Made by a program: the position numbers and the translations under genes. The notes under the pieces are model-generated. The model did no database searches, was not told where the DNA came from, and was given only the letters and a program-made list of their open reading frames with translations. Shown piece after piece: positions 44,441-52,091 of a DNA stretch of 64,000 bases. The stretch lies in assembly GCA_963746255.1 (NCBI GenBank), contig CAVVAJ010000005.1, forward strand, positions 186,001 through 250,000, read 5' to 3'. Within the stretch, counting starts at the first letter, position 1; the number at the start of each line of letters is the position of its first letter. Source of the stretch: DAOVXM01 sp963746255. Its GTDB lineage: Bacteria > Chloroflexota > Anaerolineae > Anaerolineales > UBA4823.

Positions 44441-44954
44441 GAACTGGGATCATTAGCTGAGGTGTTCCAGTGCTCACTGTTTGAATTGGGTACCTCGGCA
44501 AAATGTCATCCAATGATAAACCGAACACCTTGACCATTTGTTCTGCTGGATGGATGGCAAGAAACTGATGCCGCGGTTGAGTCATTGTGATCCATGTTTG
44601 ACCATTTGCTTGTTGTTGAATGCATACCGGAATCTCCAGAGATCCGATATGGGTTATGATCTCGATTTTCGGATTCTCCAGGACAAGTCTCCCAGAATCT
44701 ATCAACGCGCAGCAGGTCGCAATTGTTGGGTGCCCCGTAAAAGGAATCTCTTCAGTTGGGGTGAAATAGCGTACCGCGATACCCTTTTCAGAAACGGAGA
44801 GGATGAAAGCGGTTTCAGAGATGTTCATCTCTAAAGCTAGTGCTTGCATCGTATTCTCACTCAAATCAGGAGATTCCATAACGACCACACAAGGGTTTCC
44901 ACAAAGAGCATGGTCGGTAAATGCATCTACTTGATAGAACCGGTGTAAAGCCAT
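44424..44954 (-). CDS. PhzF-family isomerase, N-terminal part (5' half of a frameshifted gene)
   Basis: 'MALHRFYQVDAFTDHALCGNPCVVVM' starts the first domain. The catalytic glutamate lies in 'EMNISETAFIL', and 'RYFTPTEEIPFTGHPTIATCCAL' is the second family signature. After 'TPQLMIPVRD' the frame leaves the family alignment ('HGA' then stop), and the protein continues in the frame 44440-44066. ATG 44954 is chosen; the longer frame would translate the T-box leader. It is the first gene behind the T-box at 44987-45275 and lies directly before valS, so any polar effect of the frameshift would reach an essential gene. Confidence 0.85.
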   Translation of the reverse strand: MALHRFYQVDAFTDHALCGNPCVVVMESPDLSENTMQALALEMNISETAFILSVSEKGIAVRYFTPTEEIPFTGHPTIATCCALIDSGRLVLENPKIEIITHIGSLEIPVCIQQQANGQTWITMTQPRHQFLAIHPAEQMVKVFGLSLDDILPRYPIQTVSTGTPQLMIPVRDHGA

Positions 44955-44986
44955 ATTTATGTACCCGGAGTTGTGATTTTGATCAT

Positions 44987-45275
44987 AAAAAAAACCTACC
45001 GTCCAAAGAGGACGAAAGGTTTGCCTTCCGCGGTACCACCTCATTTCACTGGAAGGTGACTTCCAGTGCACTCACCCTGGACAAACATCCAGGTCGTGCT
45101 GTAACGGGCTTACCCGTACTGTTCTACTCGCCTCAATATTTAGTATTGAGGTTTTCTTCAGTATGAAATCTGGGCGACATTCAGTGAAGGGCAGCTGAGG
45201 GGGTTTTCAGCCTGTGACCACACCTTCTCTGGCAGTGCTTGCTCCACTTACTCCTCCCAGATGAATTATTCTATT
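44987..45275 (-). ncRNA. T-box leader riboswitch (probably tRNA-Val responsive)
   Basis: The conserved T-box sequence AGGTGGTACCGCG is on the minus strand at 45041-45029. It is followed by a terminator hairpin (45020-45010 with 45004-44994) and a run of eight T. At the 5' end a long Stem I can be drawn: ATCTGGG near 45263 pairs with CCCAGAT near 45171. The specifier-loop pattern AGTA on the 5' side faces 'GAATGTCGC' on the 3' side, where GTC (valine) followed by a purine is the best specifier. Uncharged tRNA-Val would stabilise the antiterminator and switch on phzF-valS. The class is certain; the specifier reading is an inference. Confidence 0.9.
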
Positions 45276-45282
45276 TAAAATG

Positions 45283-45311
45283 ATTATAGCGAGAAAATAA
45301 AGCTACGTCAA
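45283..45311 (-). promoter_or_regulatory. Promoter of the T-box - phzF - valS unit
   Basis: On the minus strand TTGACG (45311-45306), a 17-bp spacer and TATAAT (45288-45283) form a near-perfect promoter. It places the transcript start at about 45276, just ahead of Stem I of the T-box. Confidence 0.8.
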
Positions 45312-45387
45312 CTCATCGTTGACACTTTGTTTGATCGAAGTAAATTCCAAAAGGATACCCCCAATTGTTTGTTCGCACATAATTTTC

Positions 45388-45417
45388 TTGACTTTGATAC
45401 CTGATTTATGCTATCCT
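45388..45417 (+). promoter_or_regulatory. Promoter of the metallo-beta-lactamase-fold gene
   Basis: TTGACT (45388-45393), an 18-bp spacer and TATCCT (45412-45417) lie 30 bases before the ATG at 45448. Confidence 0.5.
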
Positions 45418-45447
45418 TCGATAACATTTTTCGTATTGGAAGGGAAT

Positions 45448-46311
45448 ATGATTCAACGCGAACGAGTTTCTGATAACGTTTATTTGTTCCAAAGCGACTT
45501 GTATGCGCAAGTTACTGCAGGAGCGGTGATTGGCCCAAACTGGGCGGTGTTGGTTGATACATTAGCGATGCCCGAAGAATCTTTAGCTATCCGCGAATTT
45601 ATCGAACAAGCGCTCAATGTCCCCGTCAGGTATGTTGTCAATACGCATTACCATGCCGATCATGCATGGGGAAATTATTTTTTCCCTGGTGCAACCATAA
45701 TAAGCCATTCGCTCTGCAGAGAATGGCTAGAAACACGAGGCATGCCCTCGTTAGAGATTGTACGCAAACAGAATACAAGTTTTCGTAATGTAAAGATTGT
45801 GCTGCCGCAGGTAACATTTACCTCCGGATCGATGATGCTCCGGGTTGGGAAGAAAAGTTTGTCAATCTTCGGGTTGCCTGGGCATAGTGCAGATAATGTC
45901 GGGGTTATGATTGACGAAGATCGGGTGCTTTTTGCGGGAGATGTATGTATGCCGATCCCGTATATTGTTGATGGTAATATCGATGAGTTGACAGCCTCCT
46001 TAAAGCATATCAGCCGGTTAGGTTTGGAAAACGTCATCCAAGGTCATGGTGACATTATCCTAAGGGGAGAGCTGGAAGGCTATGTTAAAGACAACCTGAA
46101 CTACTTATCCGCGATCCGAAAGACAGTTCGTAAGGCATCACGACGAAAATACCCACTCGATCTCTTGGATGAATTCAGCGTTGAAGATTCTGGGAAAAGT
46201 CGGGTTCTAATCGGGGGATTAGCCGAAGAACTCCACCGGAGGAATTTGCTCGCGCTCTATAAGCAGCTATATGGGGAAGCTCCAGCCGGGTCCAATGAGG
46301 AAGATTTCTAG
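45448..46311 (+). CDS. Metallo-beta-lactamase-fold hydrolase
   Basis: A 287-residue MBL-fold protein. The binuclear metal motif HxHxDH is 'HYHADH' (H67, H69, D71, H72), with further ligands H146 in 'LPGHSADN', D165 in 'LFAGDVC' and H in 'IQGHGD'. The arrangement resembles general hydrolases of the quorum-lactonase or glyoxalase II type; a C-terminal helical stretch of about 60 residues ('SAIRKTVRKASRRKYPLDLLDEF') is extra. The ATG at 45448, with GAAGGG before it, is preferred over an in-frame start 129 bases upstream that would lie before the promoter. Stand-alone gene convergent with plsY; substrate unknown. Confidence 0.88.
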   Translation: MIQRERVSDNVYLFQSDLYAQVTAGAVIGPNWAVLVDTLAMPEESLAIREFIEQALNVPVRYVVNTHYHADHAWGNYFFPGATIISHSLCREWLETRGMPSLEIVRKQNTSFRNVKIVLPQVTFTSGSMMLRVGKKSLSIFGLPGHSADNVGVMIDEDRVLFAGDVCMPIPYIVDGNIDELTASLKHISRLGLENVIQGHGDIILRGELEGYVKDNLNYLSAIRKTVRKASRRKYPLDLLDEFSVEDSGKSRVLIGGLAEELHRRNLLALYKQLYGEAPAGSNEEDF

Positions 46312-46321
46312 TCGCTAACAC

Positions 46322-46344
46322 CCCCAACAAATCATTTTTTGGGG
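46322..46344. terminator. Weak convergent hairpin between the MBL-fold gene and plsY
   Basis: CCCCAA (46322-46327) pairs with TTGGGG (46339-46344). The stem is short, and only the loop side is T-rich, so its role as a terminator is uncertain. Confidence 0.3.
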
Positions 46345-46384
46345 ATAATATGTCAGGGGCGTATGAGAGCTATTGATTTCTTTT

Positions 46385-47050
46385 TCAGCTTTGAGAGCTA
46401 CTCTTCTTCTTGACACGCCAGCCCACCATTCTTTCATCACCTTGGATGAGCCGCCGTATATTTGGTCGCAGAGACCAGGCGAGCAGGAGGAATGAAAAGA
46501 GACCGTAGAACGCATATTCCCAGGGCGATGCACCCATCCACGCCCGAATTGCGAACAAGAGCATAGATAACAACGCGATGCTCATTGTTGCCACTGAAGC
46601 ATAACCGACGAAGTAGAGGATTCCGATAGCGAGCGGGACGATTATAAAGAGACTGGGAAACCATAAGCCAACTGATCCCCCAGCACAAGTCGCGCCTCCA
46701 GCTCCGCCACGAAAGCGCAATCGTCCATGAGTATCCCACTCAAGTAAGAAGATAGAATAGTTGTGCCCGACGATCGTCAATAGCGCGGCAAATACCGCTA
46801 GCCAGGCACTCCCGGGGGCGAGCAATAATACCATCCACACGCTGAACGTGCCCTTAAAACCGTCTAAGAAAATGGTAATCGCGCTCGGCCATACTCCCGC
46901 CGCTCTAAAAACATTTGTGCCACCAGTGCGGCCACTTTCTACAGTGCGTACATCTTGGCCTGTGAGTAGTTTAACAACGAGCAGCCCGACCGGAATGGCT
47001 CCTAAAAAATAAGCCGCTGCTAATAATGCCACCTTAAGTAAGATCTGCAT
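46385..47050 (-). CDS. plsY: Acyl-phosphate:glycerol-3-phosphate acyltransferase
   Basis: PlsY transfers an acyl group from acyl-phosphate to glycerol-3-phosphate, the first step of phospholipid synthesis. The three active-site motifs are present: 'YFLGAIPVGLLVVKLLTGQDVRTVESGRTGGTNVFRAAG', 'GHNYSIFLLEWDTHGRLRFRGGAGGATCAGG' and the region before the last helices. Five or so membrane helices are seen. Length (221 residues) is normal, and a GGAG site lies ahead of the ATG. The usual third motif is less clear, and 'HGRLRFRGGAGGAT' deviates from the typical 'KGGKGVAT'. That glycine-rich loop is normally the phosphate-binding site, so this copy is somewhat divergent. Confidence 0.87.
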   Translation of the reverse strand: MQILLKVALLAAAYFLGAIPVGLLVVKLLTGQDVRTVESGRTGGTNVFRAAGVWPSAITIFLDGFKGTFSVWMVLLLAPGSAWLAVFAALLTIVGHNYSIFLLEWDTHGRLRFRGGAGGATCAGGSVGLWFPSLFIIVPLAIGILYFVGYASVATMSIALLSMLLFAIRAWMGASPWEYAFYGLFSFLLLAWSLRPNIRRLIQGDERMVGWRVKKKSSSQS

Positions 47051-47109
47051 TTTCGAGCTGGTCTCCGTTATTTGTGACTAAATATATGAACACTTATTTA
47101 GAACGATGG

Positions 47110-47547
47110 TTACTTTGTTTCTACTTCTATAATGATTTTTCCTCGAATTACCACACTGTTTACAATTCTAAAAGCGGAACACTGCCAAATCTCTGGGTTT
47201 CTGAACCAAATTATGTAAAATGCTTCCGGATAATATGCTTGCCTGACATCTGTTAACGACGGTTCTTCAGGACCTGATGGGTGAGAATGGTAGATACCCA
47301 TTAGCTCAAGACCTTCCTTTTCCAAGCATTGAAATGCATCCCACTGAGCTTGGGGATCCATCCGGTATCGCACCGGGCTATGGTAAACGTTTTCGATTGG
47401 TATGACTATATTAGGTTGACCCGCCCCCCCCCCAAGTATCCCACAAGCTTCTTCCGGTGCCGTAGAATCCACGTGCACCTGCATCTTCTCCATGTGGGTG
47501 GGATGTAGTCGAATCGTATTGGTTTGTGGCTTGCCTACCCAATCCAT
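47110..47547 (-). CDS. JAB/MPN-domain (JAMM) metalloprotease with an internal G10 tract
   Basis: A compact 145-residue JAMM peptidase or isopeptidase. The zinc site HxHx7Sx2D is intact in 'HSHPSGPEEPSLTD', with the upstream glutamate in 'EEACGILGG'. Such bacterial proteins remove ubiquitin-like tails or cysteine from MoaD/ThiS-type sulfur carriers, which is of interest given the MoaD-like gene at 4772, though the two are far apart. A run of ten G on the coding strand (47433-47424) encodes 'GGGA' just after the catalytic Glu, and any length change would end translation. The ATG overlaps the upstream membrane-protein gene by 13 bases. Confidence 0.88.
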   Translation of the reverse strand: MDWVGKPQTNTIRLHPTHMEKMQVHVDSTAPEEACGILGGGAGQPNIVIPIENVYHSPVRYRMDPQAQWDAFQCLEKEGLELMGIYHSHPSGPEEPSLTDVRQAYYPEAFYIIWFRNPEIWQCSAFRIVNSVVIRGKIIIEVETK

Positions 47548-48347
47548 AATACAAATCCCAGGATAACTGCAAATATTATCGATGGTTCCGTGGCTGCTTG
47601 GCGGATTGGATCACCATCTTGCATGTTAGCGAAAAAGCTAGTTAAGGTATATGTCGGACCGAGCAAGAGTAAACCATATGAAATTGCTGAGATGGGTAAA
47701 TAGTGCATAGCGGCGGTTATTTGGGCAGTGATTATCGCCACCAACGATGCGAACACGAAAGCTGTTGATCGCTGAGATCGAAGAAAATAGGTCCTTAAAC
47801 AAACCAGCCATGCCGCGACAGTGACTGCCGGAAGGAGTAAGAATAATCGATACCCGGCAAACCGCAAAGATATCACCAGCGTGAGGAAGAGACCAAAAGA
47901 TAATGCGGTCAAACCCGAAGCAGCTACCGAATAACGTATATCGTCGGGATCAATTGTTATATATTCGGCAATGAGGACTGATACCAACATTACACCAGCA
48001 AACAAGAATCCAAACCACCAGGTCAAACCGATAGAGATCTGAAACAAAGGGATACCGATAACCCATGCGGTTAAGGCGGGGAGCAGCCAGTGCTCATAAG
48101 TGGGGGTCTGGCCAATTTCTGGGTGGCTTCTGAAAAGCCAATCAGCACCGCTTGCAGTGATTAATGCACTCAATAATGTAACCGCTGTGCGGATATTGAT
48201 CGATACAGAGAGGTATATACCAGGCAGTTGGAGAGATAGCTCGCGTGCGGGTAAATCGATATATCGAGCCAGAGCATAGGCCAGGAGAATAACTGCTGTA
48301 AATAGGCTCAGCTTGTTTAGTTCCGGTAAATGCCGGTGTTTTAACAC
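47535..48347 (-). CDS. Multi-spanning membrane protein of unknown function
   Basis: About eight to nine hydrophobic helices cover nearly the whole protein (270 residues), with few charged loops and no catalytic motif. I do not recognise the family. The GTG at 48347 is chosen as start: it has GAGGAAAGG about 9 bases upstream. The longer frame would begin at a TTG only 34 bases from the divergent glycosyltransferase start. It is translationally coupled to the JAMM protease (13-base overlap), so the two may work together, for instance in membrane-linked proteolysis, but nothing in the sequence proves that. Confidence 0.72.
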   Translation of the reverse strand: MLKHRHLPELNKLSLFTAVILLAYALARYIDLPARELSLQLPGIYLSVSINIRTAVTLLSALITASGADWLFRSHPEIGQTPTYEHWLLPALTAWVIGIPLFQISIGLTWWFGFLFAGVMLVSVLIAEYITIDPDDIRYSVAASGLTALSFGLFLTLVISLRFAGYRLFLLLPAVTVAAWLVCLRTYFLRSQRSTAFVFASLVAIITAQITAAMHYLPISAISYGLLLLGPTYTLTSFFANMQDGDPIRQAATEPSIIFAVILGFVLWIG

Positions 48348-48468
48348 ACTTGGATTGTACCTTTCCTCAAGGTAACTGCCAAGTTTTGTATTATGATTAA
48401 TATAAGCTCGGTCATTATATTTCGGGTATGTCAATTTGTGAAATCCTGCAGTTCTTAAGTGGTGAATT

Positions 48469-49671
48469 ATGCGTATAGCTATGATGGTGGATCTCTATAA
48501 ACCTCATATCAGTGGTGTAACAAATGTGGTTGCACTGACCAAGAAACACTTGGAATCCATCGGTCACGAGGTGTATATCTTTACTTTCGGATCTGAAGAT
48601 TATGTCGACGATGAAGATAACATCATCCGGTCGCCAGGATTACCAATTACGGATACAGGATTCCATTTGAATTTTTCGTATTCACGCGCCGCACGGGAAT
48701 TGCTCCAAACCATGGATATTGTTCACGTACATCACCCGTTTATCAGTGGTTCTCTGGCGATGCGTTTTTGCCGCCCGCGCGGAATCCCACTCGTCTTCAC
48801 TAACCATACCCGGTATGATCTATATGCCCAAGCATATCTACCGATGTTGCCAGGTGTGGTAAGTGAAACTGCATTGGATGCTTATCTATCTTCATTTTGC
48901 CGTTCTTGTGAGCTAGTTATCGCACCTTCCAAAGGGGTACAGCGTGTCCTAGCCGGATATGGGATTGTCGATAGGGTAGAAGTGCTTCCTAATGGTGTCG
49001 ATATCCAGCCGTATATGGATTGCGAACAACCAATGGATCGAGATCAATACGGTTATGAAGAAAATGATATCATCTTAGAATATATTGGACGAATTGGACC
49101 TGAAAAAAACTTGCCATTTCTGCTTCGAGCATACGCGGGAGTAGCCCAAGCAGTTGAGCAGGCAAAGCTGTTAATAGTCGGGGAAGGTCCCGAGCGGGAA
49201 AACTTGGAGGATCGAGTTCATCATATGGGTCTTGAAAAATATGTCACTTTTACAGGTCCAATCCCGTATGAGCAAGTGCCTGCTTTCTTAGCAATGGCAG
49301 ATATTTTTGTCACGACTTCTGCTTCTGAAGTTCATCCACTATCAGTTATTGAAGCGCTCGCATCAGGCTTACCAGTGCTGGGTGTCGATTCTCCCGGGGT
49401 AGGTGATATTATCGATAATGGAATTAACGGTCAACTCGTTTCAGAAGGAGACATTCCCGCTTATACCGCGAAATTAACCCGCTTGATTATCGATCGGGAA
49501 CTTAGGATCCGCCTTGGTGCACAGGCAAAACGCGATGCCTCAAGTTATGCTATCGATCGAACAGTTGGATTGCTGAGTGAGAAGTACAAGGAAATACTTG
49601 CGCGGGATAACAAGCTAAAGCAACCATTCCACGTAAGACTGGCAAAAAAATTTATCGCACGGGGACGATGA
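48469..49671 (+). CDS. Family 4 glycosyltransferase (diacylglycerol glycosyltransferase-like)
   Basis: A GT-B fold enzyme of 400 residues. The N-terminal domain starts 'MRIAMMVDLYKPHISGVTNVV' and carries 'VHVHHPFISGSLAMRFCRPRGIPLVFTNHTRYD', the pattern of GT4 enzymes that glycosylate diacylglycerol or phosphatidylinositol-like lipids. The C-terminal domain has 'EYIGRIGPEKNLPFLLRAYAG', 'LIVGEGPERENLEDR' and the nucleotide-sugar motif 'TTSASEVHPLSVIEALASGLPVLGVDSPG'. A glycolipid product is the most likely. It overlaps yraN by 4 bases (ATGA) and begins a plus-strand unit with yraN and miaA; the opposite strand encodes the membrane-protein/JAMM pair. Confidence 0.9.
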   Translation: MRIAMMVDLYKPHISGVTNVVALTKKHLESIGHEVYIFTFGSEDYVDDEDNIIRSPGLPITDTGFHLNFSYSRAARELLQTMDIVHVHHPFISGSLAMRFCRPRGIPLVFTNHTRYDLYAQAYLPMLPGVVSETALDAYLSSFCRSCELVIAPSKGVQRVLAGYGIVDRVEVLPNGVDIQPYMDCEQPMDRDQYGYEENDIILEYIGRIGPEKNLPFLLRAYAGVAQAVEQAKLLIVGEGPERENLEDRVHHMGLEKYVTFTGPIPYEQVPAFLAMADIFVTTSASEVHPLSVIEALASGLPVLGVDSPGVGDIIDNGINGQLVSEGDIPAYTAKLTRLIIDRELRIRLGAQAKRDASSYAIDRTVGLLSEKYKEILARDNKLKQPFHVRLAKKFIARGR

Positions 49672-50036
49672 AAAGTCGAATCAAAGGCTTGGGTAAGTGG
49701 GGGGAGAAGATTGCCAGCGAATATCTCGTCAATGCAGGATACCAGCTAGTTGAACGCAATGTCCGAACGGAATATGGCGAGATTGATCTAATAGTCGAGC
49801 GAGAAAACATGCTAGTTTTTGTCGAGGTTAAGACCCGTCAATCCAGCGCGTATGGCTATCCGGAAGAAGCAATCACCAGGTCAAAAATCAATCACATGAT
49901 CGCCTCCGCAGAAGCGTATTTACTGACAATTCTAGATTTTGAAGGTGATTGGCGTATAGATGTAGTGGCTGTTGAAATAAATGAACTGGATAATCAACCT
50001 GTAATCACCCATTTTCCCAATGCAGTTAGTGAATGA
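49668..50036 (+). CDS. YraN-family (UPF0102) nuclease-fold protein
   Basis: A 122-residue protein of the UPF0102 family: 'GLGKWGEKIASEYLVNAGYQLVERNVRTEYGEIDLIVERENMLVFVEVKTRQSSAYGYPEEAIT' holds the restriction-endonuclease-like core, with the acidic residues and Lys of 'EIDLI' and 'FVEVKTR'. The family is widespread and its cellular role is still not settled. Translation is coupled to the glycosyltransferase gene by a 4-base overlap, and miaA starts 4 bases after its stop codon. Confidence 0.92.
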   Translation: MKSRIKGLGKWGEKIASEYLVNAGYQLVERNVRTEYGEIDLIVERENMLVFVEVKTRQSSAYGYPEEAITRSKINHMIASAEAYLLTILDFEGDWRIDVVAVEINELDNQPVITHFPNAVSE

Positions 50037-50039
50037 TTT

Positions 50040-50999
50040 ATGCAGGAAGAACAAATCGGGCAGGGAAAGCGTCCGCAATCTTTAGTGGTGATTTTGGGCC
50101 CAACAGCAGTTGGGAAGACAGAGATTGCTATCAGCATTGCAGAACGAGTGCATGGGGAGATCATCTCAGCAGACTCTCGTCTGCTCTACCGCGGTATGGA
50201 TATCGGGACTGCCAAGCCTTCGGTTGCGGACCAAATGCGTGTCCGGCATCATCTCATTGATGTTGCCGAACCCAATGAGATATGGAGCTTGGTGAAATAC
50301 CAAAAAGCTGCTCGAAATGCAGCAGCAGAAATTTTGTCATCTGGCGCCCTACCATTACTCGTAGGTGGAACCGGGCAGTATATACGCGCTGTATTTGAGG
50401 ATTGGTCGCCACCGTCAGTCAAGCCAAATCAAAGGATGAGGCAGGCTTTAGAAAATTGGGGAAATGAAATTAGCGCACTCGGGCTCCACCAGCGACTGTC
50501 GGTCTTGGACCCAATTGCATCAAATAAGATAGAACCCAACAATCTGCGTCGTTCCATCCGTGCGCTCGAAGTTATTTTTTCCACTGGGCGACGCTTCTCA
50601 GAACTGCGGAAGAGAGGAACACCAGTTTACAATCTCTTGCAGTTGGGGATTCGAAGACCTCGAACTGAACTTTATGAGAGGATTGATACCAGGATTGATG
50701 CAATGCTAGCAAATGGTTTTGTCGATGAAGTACAGGACTTGTTGGATCATGGATATAGAGCCAATTTAGCATCGATGTCTGCTATCGGATATTATGAAAT
50801 CAGCGCTTATTTAGCAGGTCGTGCTACTCTAGAAGAAGCAGTTACTTTGGTAAAGAGAAAGACCCGCCAATATGTCCGCCGTCAGGCAAATTGGTTTAAA
50901 TCAAATGATCCAGGTATCCAGTGGTTTGACTTTGGTGAAACTATTGTTGATGATTTGGTAAACGAAATTCTATCCTGGAGGAAGACCAAAATTGGATAA
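50040..50999 (+). CDS. miaA: tRNA dimethylallyltransferase
   Basis: MiaA attaches a dimethylallyl group to A37 of tRNAs that read codons starting with U. The P-loop 'GPTAVGKTEIA', 'EIISADSRLLYRGMDIGTAKPS', 'HHLIDVAEPNEIWS', 'LLVGGTGQYIRAV' and 'NNLRRSIRALEVI' are all canonical. The end 'KTRQYVRRQANWFKSND' is the usual C-terminal motif ('TR.YAKRQ.TW'). Length (319 residues) is normal. It closes the glycosyltransferase-yraN-miaA operon, and no terminator was recognised behind it. The next gene (PIG-L type) is convergent. Confidence 0.95.
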   Translation: MQEEQIGQGKRPQSLVVILGPTAVGKTEIAISIAERVHGEIISADSRLLYRGMDIGTAKPSVADQMRVRHHLIDVAEPNEIWSLVKYQKAARNAAAEILSSGALPLLVGGTGQYIRAVFEDWSPPSVKPNQRMRQALENWGNEISALGLHQRLSVLDPIASNKIEPNNLRRSIRALEVIFSTGRRFSELRKRGTPVYNLLQLGIRRPRTELYERIDTRIDAMLANGFVDEVQDLLDHGYRANLASMSAIGYYEISAYLAGRATLEEAVTLVKRKTRQYVRRQANWFKSNDPGIQWFDFGETIVDDLVNEILSWRKTKIG

Positions 51000-51058
51000 A
51001 TACATATCCTTGGATTGATAAAAAGGGAGTGTTTTTATGCTGATTTGGTCGTATAACA

Positions 51059-51904
51059 TTACCGCTGTGCTTCGTGAGGTTTCAAATCGGTTACACGCCC
51101 GTTAGTTTTTTCCCAATCTTCATCATCCACTAGAGTAATTACCCGGTAGCTTTCTGCATAGCGCATTTCTTTACCTTTAGCCAGGGAAGAAGCCCATTCC
51201 TTTACCATTGGGGCAGGGTCCCAGTCTTTCATCTGACTTTTATGTGCACGCAATGCGGTAATTTTCAGGTCTATCGTATCTGTAATGTTGATATATTGGC
51301 TGACCTGCTGCCGGCCTGAAACAAAGACCTTGCGGGGTTTGTGGGCACTTAAGCCCTCCTTTTCTAGTTCTTGAAAAAGATTGGGTTGGCCTGCCGCCGG
51401 GAAAGTAGCATTAAGAGCAACTGTCGCGGCAGCGCGATGGTCTGGATGGTTGATATAAGTCTCACCTGCCCATACCACAGTGGGGTCGCCACAAACGATG
51501 ACTTCTGGGCGGAACTTGCGGATCTCGCGGACAACTTTCTTGCGCAGATCGATTGATGGTTCTAATATACCGTCTGGTTCCCTAAGAAATGTTACCGATT
51601 CCGCACCAATAATCTGCGCGGCTTCATTCTGCTCTGCTTCCCGGATACCAGCCGCCCTTGATTTCGACATTCCAGGTTCGGCGATACCAACCTCTCCGCT
51701 GGTAAGTACTAAATATCCGATACGTGCACCTGAGTATGCCCAACGAGCCAGTGTTCCTGCGCAGGAAAACTCAATATCATCTGGGTGGGCATAAATCGCC
51801 AGCGCACTCTGGGGAATATAACTATCATTATCCAAGCAGTTGACCTCAATATTAATTGATTTTACAGATTCTACTCTCTCCTCGATTTCCTGACAACATA
51901 ACAT
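51059..51904 (-). CDS. PIG-L/LmbE-family N-deacetylase
   Basis: The zinc motif 'AIYAHPDDIEFSCAGTLARW' (AHPDD) and the later 'YINHPDHRAAATVAL' (HPDH) are the hallmarks of PIG-L deacetylases. Members remove acetyl groups from N-acetyl-glucosamine conjugates, for instance in bacillithiol or mycothiol synthesis or in secondary metabolism. 'SSLAKGKEMRYAESYRVI' is the usual C-terminal segment, also seen in BshB-type enzymes. The start is uncertain; ATG 51904 is chosen, because the longer frame reaches within 90 bases of the divergent acyl-CoA ligase. No bshA/bshC gene is near, so the substrate is open. Confidence 0.9.
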   Translation of the reverse strand: MLCCQEIEERVESVKSINIEVNCLDNDSYIPQSALAIYAHPDDIEFSCAGTLARWAYSGARIGYLVLTSGEVGIAEPGMSKSRAAGIREAEQNEAAQIIGAESVTFLREPDGILEPSIDLRKKVVREIRKFRPEVIVCGDPTVVWAGETYINHPDHRAAATVALNATFPAAGQPNLFQELEKEGLSAHKPRKVFVSGRQQVSQYINITDTIDLKITALRAHKSQMKDWDPAPMVKEWASSLAKGKEMRYAESYRVITLVDDEDWEKTNGRVTDLKPHEAQR

Positions 51905-52091
51905 AATCAAAACTCTTGACCTGATAGTACGGCTTGCGTAGAGTTTCAAGCGGAGCTTTCTCGCACACCGCTTTATCGATTCGCAAATTGATGCCCAATA
52001 CAAACGCTAATTGACACAAGAATAAGTTATCTCTATACTTATTGTATAAAGTAAGACAATCGTAATCGAGGATATCGAAAAGGAGGAGGCT

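Noticed and set aside
44955..45071. In-frame extension of phzF toward 45071
   Set aside because: It would translate the T-box and terminator (including the T-box codons read as 'MRWYRGR'); ATG 44954 fits the family start.
45319..45447. Upstream extension of the metallo-beta-lactamase-fold protein
   Set aside because: It would start before the predicted promoter and adds residues unlike the family; ATG 45448 has a ribosome site.
48348..48434. N-terminal extension of the membrane protein to a TTG at 48434
   Set aside because: The TTG is within a TTGACA hexamer 34 bases from the divergent gene; GTG 48347 has a strong ribosome site.
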